Source: Branchinecta lynchi
Taxonomy: Eukaryota; Arthropoda; Branchiopoda; Anostraca; Branchinectidae
Length of the DNA stretch: 64,000 nucleotides
Direction: 5' to 3'
Assembly: GCA_023053575.1 (NCBI GenBank)
Contig: JAKZAP010000019.1
Location: forward strand, 4,650,001 to 4,714,000
Below the pieces are notes generated by a model that was given only the letters and a program-made list of their open reading frames with translations, was not told the origin of the DNA and ran no database searches. Both the position numbers and the translations under genes were made by a program. This document shows positions 58,262 through 64,000 of this stretch, piece after piece (the stretch's first letter is position 1; each line of letters begins with the position of its first letter).

Positions 58262-58500
58262 CAAAATAAGAGCTGTAAGCTCATATGGCAAGAGCTGTAA
58301 GCTCATATATTTTTCGTCAAAAGAACTTTGCGGTTAAGATGCGCGCTGTAAGGGGGCTAGAACTTCATTTGTAAGCAAAACCCTTGAGGCAAAAATTACA
58401 CTTGGCTGATGGGGACCATGAACATACATATTTTGCTTAAAAGTATTTTTCTTACTTTGCGTATATGGCACTTGAGCCAGAGGCTGCAAGTGCCATGAAA
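58262..58500 (+). repeat. Short R1 copy: both ends, no C-rich core
   Basis: Starts with a duplicated AGAGCTGTAAGCTCATAT end and finishes with GAGGCTGCAAGTGCCAT, the same two termini as the 1.2-kb copy, with only about 240 bp between. It is an internally deleted derivative. Confidence 0.5.
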
Positions 58501-58504
58501 AAAA

Positions 58505-58690
58505 AATATTCCTTGAGCCCAAGCTGACTTTGAAAAATATATTCAAATAATGCATACAACGGGTACGTCTGCTACGATTGATTGGCAGGGATGAACATTG
58601 ACAGCCTGACGAGGACCCTTGCCAAGAAGGGCCAAATATCGCTGCCAAAGCATCGTAGCTGACGTACCCGCTGTATGCATTATTTACAAA
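58505..58690. repeat. Hairpin-motif repeat, palindromic copy
   Basis: AATGCATACAACGGGTACGT on the left pairs with ACGTACCCGCTGTATGCATT on the right, around GACGAGGACCCTTGCCAAGA. The whole segment is a self-complementary version of the family. Confidence 0.6.
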
Positions 58691-58920
58691 AAAAATGGAA
58701 AATAAATATTTTTCTACTTAAATACAGACAGTTTTAACACAGACAGACTGTTTTAAAACTTTATACCGCAGTCAAAAATTTCGAAAATCAGACTCCTTCA
58801 TGGTAAAATCGACCAGATTACTTTCCAAACAACAGTGTGTCGCAGACAAAAATTTTTAAGATGTATGTGTTTTCTGTAAAAACCCTAAGTCGCTTACTTA
58901 CCCGATCCGACCATCGTGGG

Positions 58921-59035
58921 GAAGTAGTCAACTCATCGTGGATTTCAAAAGTTTCATATTCCAAAAACATATTTTGTGTGAACTGACGACGCAATCATTA
59001 GTCTCATAGGCCTAGCTATCCCTCAGCGATGAAAA
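58921..59035 (+). repeat. Interior fragment of the CGTCCCC foldback element
   Basis: GAAGTAGTCAACTCATCGTGG through CTCATAGGCCTAGC matches 36261-36375 inside the foldback element, but here it stops at the tandem-monomer element and no CGTCCCC array follows. Confidence 0.6.
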
Positions 59036-60108
59036 ACAAGACCAAAGGTTTCGATGGGATCCCAAAAATTCAATATCTGATCCAGACAACTGGGTCTTGT
59101 CTTAGCCAGATCCAGTCATCGCCAGACTCCTTGAACATTCTTACAATTAAAATTCAGAAACAGATTAAGGCCAAATAGCTAATCATCTGAGAAAAACTTC
59201 CTACCACTACCGCCAATTTCCCGATTTCGGCCAAACTCCAGAACTAATTGTCCGGCGAAAAAAAAGAAAGCTCAAAAATTAACTCTGGGTATCTTCTTTC
59301 CCCAATAATGAACATCTAGTCAACTTCAAATAAAAATTTAGCTTATAACACATTTTCCGAGTCCAGCCGGATTCCGGTTGAACTATATGTCCGGGTAAAA
59401 TATGATTGTCACACACGGATTCAGCATCTCTTCTTACCCCTAAATTGGTTATCTAATCAACTAGAAATAAAACTTTCACTTCTACCAATATTCCGGGTTT
59501 TGCCCGATTCCGGGCGAACTACATGTCTGGATAAAAAATTGTTTTCACATAAGTGTTCAGCATGTCTTCTTGCCCTAAATCGAACATCTAATCAACTTCA
59601 ACTAAAACTTTTAATTTTAACAAACTTTCCGGTTTGGGCCGGATTCCGGTCGAAATACTTGTCCGTCGAGAAAATGGTTTTCACCACCGTGTTCAGCGTG
59701 TCTTTCTATCCATAAATCGAACATCTAATCAGCTTACAATAAAACTTTTACTTTTAACAAACTTTCGGGTTTGTGCCGGATTCCGGGCGAACTACTTGTT
59801 CGATAACAAAATGATTTTCACCATCGTGTTCAGCATGTCTTCTTACCCTATAATTGACTATCACATTAGCTGTTTCAAAATATTTTGTTTGCCCCTTAAT
59901 TTGAAACCCCTCCCCCACCCCTAAATGTAGGGCTATAAAGCCCATCTTCGAACTTGACTTGCCCGACGACCCAACGAATCCTCACACCAAGTTTCATCAA
60001 AATATCTCATTCCCTTCGAGAGTTATCGTGCTTACAGACGGACGGACAGACAGACGGACAACTTTTGCGATGTCATAGGTATCCCTCCACCTAGGTTTTG
60101 GGATCCCA
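59036..60108 (+). mobile_element. Tandem-monomer element copy, close to the 48-kb copy
   Basis: Starts AAGACCAAAGGTTTCGATGG and ends TTTGGGATCCCAAAAG. Leader and monomers closely follow 48314-49559 (e.g. AACTGGGTCTTGTCTTAGCC), but with one fewer monomer and without the internal 45-bp duplication. The left flank is the interior of a foldback-type element (see 58921). Confidence 0.72.
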
Positions 60109-60113
60109 AAAGT

Positions 60114-61333
60114 AAGAGCTGGAAGCTCAAATGGCACTTCCAAGGCTGGGTCAGATGAAATTGATGATCAGAAGTATTGTTTCCACTTTTTGGTTAAGAT
60201 TCGCACTATAAGGGTGCTAAAAATTAATTTCTAAGAAAAACCCTTGAGGCAAAAAGGATCATGTACATGGCGATCGTGAAAAAGTAAATTTTGCTTAAAA
60301 GTGTTTTTTGTATTTTGCGGTTAAGGTGAGTTCTTTAAGGAATGGTGATCTCTAACCCAATGATGTCAAGTTTCTAATACTCCAGCAAAGTTTTATGGTC
60401 CTAGCACATCTGGAAGTACCTTAACTCACGATCACCGGAATTCCGGACAACCCCCCCCCCCCTTCCCCCTCGAATCCGGTTCGATTATGTCAGTAACGTA
60501 CCTAGGACTTGTGCCTGTACTTCCCACCAAGTTTCATCGTGATCGCTCCACTCTATGCGCGTCACAAGATTTCCGGTTCTCCCCTCCGAACCCCCCCCCC
60601 CCCCCCCCCCCCTCCCAGTTGATCGGATCTGGTCCGGACTTGAAACGGGACATCTGAGACATGGGATCTTTCAAGATATCAAGTTTCATTAAGATCCGAT
60701 AACCCGTTCGAAAGTTATGCATGCCACTAATTCCCGGATTCCGCCGTCTCCCCCTCCCCCACGACTTTCGGATGGGGGAGTGACTGTTTCCAAGTTAATC
60801 TGGTCGGGTCCCTGATATGCCTACCAAGTTTTATCGTCCTAGTCCACCTAGAAGTTCCAGCTCTCCCCATAGTGTCCGAATCCGATCCAGTTCTGTCAGT
60901 TGTTTATCTAGAGCTCGTTCTTGTTCTTGCCACTAAGTTTCATCCGGATCGCTCCACTCTAAGAGTTTCACACGATTTCCAGTCCCCCCCCCTCCAACTC
61001 CCCCCCCCCCCCCCCCCGATTCATCGGATCCGTTCCGGACTTGATATGACATATCTGAGACACAAGGTCTTTCCAAATATCAAGTTTCATTAAGATCCGA
61101 TCACCTCTTCGAAAGTTATGCATGCCCCCGTTTTCTGGATTCCGCCACCTCCCCCTCCCCCCACGATGGTCGGATCGGTCAAGTGACTGTTTCCAAGCTA
61201 GTTTGGTCGGGTCCCTAATATGCTTGCCAAGTTTCATCGTCCTAGAACTTCTGGAAGTACCCAACTCGAGAACAGTGGACCGACCGACCAAAAAGTGATC
61301 GGTATATGGCGGAGCTGCAAGTGCCATAAAAAT
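60114..61333 (+). repeat. Repeat family R1, fullest copy (about 1.2 kb)
   Basis: Runs from AGAGCTGGAAGCTCAAATGG to GGAGCTGCAAGTGCCAT, so its ends are imperfect inverted repeats around GCACTTGC/GCAAGTGC. The body has a poly-C run of 22 at 60591-60612, a second near 61000, and repeated CAAGTTTCAT units. It abuts the tandem-monomer element ending at 60108. No coding sequence is seen; it looks like a non-autonomous element. Confidence 0.6.
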
Positions 61334-61669
61334 CTAATTGTGTTTTAGTTGCCCAGCAATTAGTATTTATATCTTGAAGTTGTAAGCTAGCTCTCTTCAA
61401 AATACATTTATCACAACCGACTGTCTTTATTCGCCTCCCTGACCCCAGCTTAGCGAAGCTATCAATTACAATGAGAGTTTTCCCTGGTGTCTACAAACCG
61501 TATTCTTTCTTTCGTAACGTGAACCAAAACTGTCAGAATTGACGAGAGGCTCCTGACTTAATTTTTGCCCTCATTAAAAGTGAATTGTCGGCTTCTCTTA
61601 TTAATCCCCTGGGCGAGCTTCCGTAACTATCCCGTCGACAACAACATGTGAGCAAACTTCCGGAAAATG

Positions 61670-62095
61670 TGTGTGAACTGACGTTTATGCCAACTGACGT
61701 TTATACCAACTGACGTTTATGTCAACTGACGTTTATACCAACTGACGCTTATGTGAAGTGACGGTAGGCGAACTGACGGTAGGCGAACTGACGTGTAGCT
61801 GAACTGTCGGATTTTAGGATTAGGTGAACTGACGTGTAGGTCTACTGACGTTTATGTCAACTGACAGTAGGCGAACTGACGTTTGGTCAACTGACGTGTA
61901 GGGCAACTGACGTGTTGGCCAACTGACGTGTTGCTCAACTGACGTGTTGATGAAGTGACGTGTTGATCAACTGACGGAATTTTGGGGGTCAACTGACGTG
62001 TAGGCGAACTGTCGGAAAATGTTGGCGTACTGACGGAATTCTGTGGCGAACTGACGTTTATGTCAACTGACGTGTTGCGGTACTGACGGGACCCC
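61670..62095 (-). repeat. CGTCAGTT minisatellite array, inverted second copy
   Basis: About 22 units of AACTGACGTGTAGGCG-type sequence; on the minus strand it begins AGTACCGCAACACGTCAGTT, the same left end as the array at 56231. Interruptions again read AATTCCGTC. Both arrays therefore share an end and look like one element family. Confidence 0.75.
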
Positions 62096-62177
62096 GAAAT
62101 TGTCAGAAATAAATGATGGGATGAAACTACGTAAAAAATGGGTAGAAGAATTAGCGGGAAATGGGGAAAATTGATGA

Positions 62178-62599
62178 AGTTGTGTTTTTGTAGATACCAT
62201 GTATCTATTACCACGGTGACTCGATCTGCAATAGTCGTTTTTGCAGTTACCGCGGTATCTGATACCAGGGTTGCTCTGTAGAAACGACAATTGCCTAAAC
62301 TGCGCTTTTCGAAGTCATCCCAAAGGAAAAACTTTAAACTTATATTCAGTCACATCACTAAGTGCCAAACTTCTTTCACACCAATTTGGTGATGATGAAA
62401 GTGAGATGACTTTTTCAGATACCACAACCGGTTACCACGGTCGGACCCTGGTATCTGAATATCAGATACCACGATGACTGGTCAGATACCACAATAACCG
62501 CAAAAACGCCTTTTGACCGTGTTATGAGATACCACGATAACTGTGAAAACGACTTTAGACCGTGGTATCAGATACCATGGTATCTGCAAAAACGCAACT
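62178..62599. mobile_element. AGTTGCG-terminal element, GATACCACG core (copy 2)
   Basis: Ends AGTTGTGTTTTTGT and GCAAAAACGCAACT; interior inverted relative to 46078-46493, including the shared CACTAAGTGC and GAAAGTGAGATGAC segments. 422 bp, non-coding. It directly follows the CGTCAGTT array. Confidence 0.72.
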
Positions 62600-62865
62600 A
62601 TTGACGACGTTCTGTAATTCCACTTGAACCAATGTAACCATCGAAAGGAGTTGTTGTATTGGACGCGAAAGCTGGAAGCTTTGGAAATCCTTGAGATCGA
62701 AGATACAGATCGTGTTCCATCCTACTTGCCGTAGTTACTGGAACAGATTTTTCTATTTTCAGCAAAATATCGTGCCACGGGCTAATCGGACCCATCACGT
62801 CAAAGAGATTCGTAGCTACCAAGCTTACTACGCTCCTGAGCGTGGTAAGCAAATAGTTACCATTA

Positions 62866-63674
62866 GCAAGAACAAATAATCTGACAGAACCTCCGTCTCC
62901 CTATCCTTCCCTTCCTTCAAAATATGGCGTTGGGTTCCACCGTTCTGCAGCTCCCTTTCCGCCTTCCTGTTGCTTCGATTGGTTTACTGCTTTCGCACTA
63001 AATGGCTTCAATTGGTCGGAGAATCTTGATCATTTCACTGTAGGTGATTCTTTCTTGGGCTTTGGACAACGGAGTTGTTCTTATGCTTTCGAAGCTGTGA
63101 CGGATTCTGTTTCTCTCGCAGAAAAGGGTGATGTTGTCTCTTCCACTGGAGTTCTTCGGGCATTCAAACACCAGGTGTTGGGAGTTTCGTCGTGGGAGTT
63201 GCAGAGTCTGCAGCGGGGGGTGTGGTGGAGTCCCCATTCAAACAGTCTTGTTCATTAGGGTAGCGGCCGATTCCAACATCAACATATCTCTGTAATATGA
63301 CTATGCGGAGTCGAATATTTTCCCGTACTCTTTCCGCTACGAACGAGCGGAGCTTAGTAGCTTCGCGCCACATCACGTTTCGTTACCTCTACAAATAGCT
63401 AAATCGCTGTAAACCCGCCGTGAGGAAAAATAGAAGTCAAAGCTGATTGGTTCTATGGAGCGCTCCAGAGCGGGTCAGCCGGCGGAGTTCCTGCTAGCCT
63501 CCTGCAATTTTTTTTCTGCGATGAGTATTGGCGAAGACGGAAGGTGAGTAAACGGGTACCAACGTCAGCTCAAAACTAGGGTAAATACCTCTAGGTCCGC
63601 TCAGTTTTGTCGGGGTAATCATAGTCGCTGCATGGGACTAAAGACAGAAGTCCTATCTGATTATTTGTTCTTGC
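62866..63674. mobile_element. 809-bp insertion with perfect 16-bp terminal inverted repeats
   Basis: Begins GCAAGAACAAATAATC and ends with its exact reverse complement, with TA on each side (62864-62865 and 63675-63676). It lies inside another MITE, so it is younger. TA flanks are compatible with a Tc1/mariner-like target duplication, but comparison with copy 1 leaves a few extra bases, so the duplication length is uncertain. Confidence 0.65.
63000..63345 (-). pseudogene. Retroelement C-terminal Cys/His-motif relic
   Basis: On the minus strand one frame gives TPRCRLCNSHDET and the next gives QHLVFECPKNSSGRDNI. Together they resemble the C-x2-C...ET-x-x-H-x4-C segment found near the C-terminus of some non-LTR retrotransposon ORF2 proteins, broken by a frameshift near 63185. 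It lies within the 809-bp TIR insertion, which is unusual for a TIR element. Confidence 0.4.
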
Positions 63675-64000
63675 TATTAGCGACTATTTCGAGGAGGCTG
63701 GAACGGTCAGCGTAGTAATTTTTCACGAGGCTGGCATGGAAATAGTTGTTTGAAGGGTGGAACACGCTCATAGGCATATTGGGTTCATTCATTCTTTAGT
63801 TTGAGCTTATCTTTGTAAATATTTGATAAGCTGCTGCCGTTGTAAACAGAGTTGTTTGTCTTCAGAAAATAGTCATCTCGTTGAACTTTATTTGCTTTCT
63901 GAGACATTTTGGGAGGGCAGTGTCGGAGAGGAACCAACCTGTTAGCATCTGACTGGGGGGGGGGGGGGGGGGGGCTAAGAAAGGTAATTCACTTACAACT

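Larger units (their letters stand above)
62708..63769. mobile_element. MITE with GAGCGTGTTCCACCCT-type ends (copy 2), interrupted
   Basis: Same ends and interior order as the copy at 3137-3619, for example CTTACTACGCTCC and GCTGGAACGGTCAGCGTAGT, but split by an 809-bp insertion at 62866-63674. Removing the insertion leaves about 250 bp that align with copy 1. Confidence 0.7.

Overview
This is eukaryotic DNA, most likely from an invertebrate animal. Evidence: protein-coding sequence interrupted by spliceosomal introns with good GTAAGT donors and pyrimidine-rich AG acceptors, LINE reverse-transcriptase relics, hAT-type elements with 8-bp target duplications, and very many non-autonomous inverted-repeat elements. 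I cannot place it to phylum. No prokaryotic operon, rRNA, convincing tRNA or CRISPR array is seen.

One host gene dominates the window. On the minus strand, three exons at 50354-49946, 33339-33071 and 17648-14756 join in perfect phase (0, then 2+1). They encode the C-terminal 1,189 or so residues of a protein I assign to the DUF288/STELLO glycosyltransferase-like family. Two introns of about 15.4 and 16.6 kb separate them. The 5' exon(s) were not found and probably lie above 50.4 kb, possibly outside the window. The protein has diverged at acidic positions usually conserved in the family and carries a roughly 400-residue acidic Ser/Thr-rich insertion.

The rest is mainly repeat and relic sequence. 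From 1 to 14 kb: a LINE reverse-transcriptase relic, compound inverted repeats, a hAT transposase relic, a degenerate minisatellite and MITEs. In the first intron read from the left (17.6-33 kb): two hAT MITEs with exact 8-bp duplications, a third hAT-like element, and a 2-kb palindromic foldback nested in another element. In the second intron (33.3-49.9 kb): two LINE relics, a foldback whose terminal repeats are arrays of a CGTCCCC minisatellite, a large hairpin, and an antisense open stretch that may be a glycosyltransferase-8-like exon. From 48 to 62 kb: four copies of an element with internal ~135-bp tandem monomers (one with a matching empty site at 53.5 kb), two CGTCAGTT arrays, and a nested TIR element at 62.7-63.8 kb.

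A recurring theme is terminal sequences shared by unrelated interiors. Elements bounded by AGTTGCGTTTTT carry at least three different cores, and a related terminus bounds the 2-kb palindrome. Most functional calls rest on motif recognition by eye; no database search was possible.
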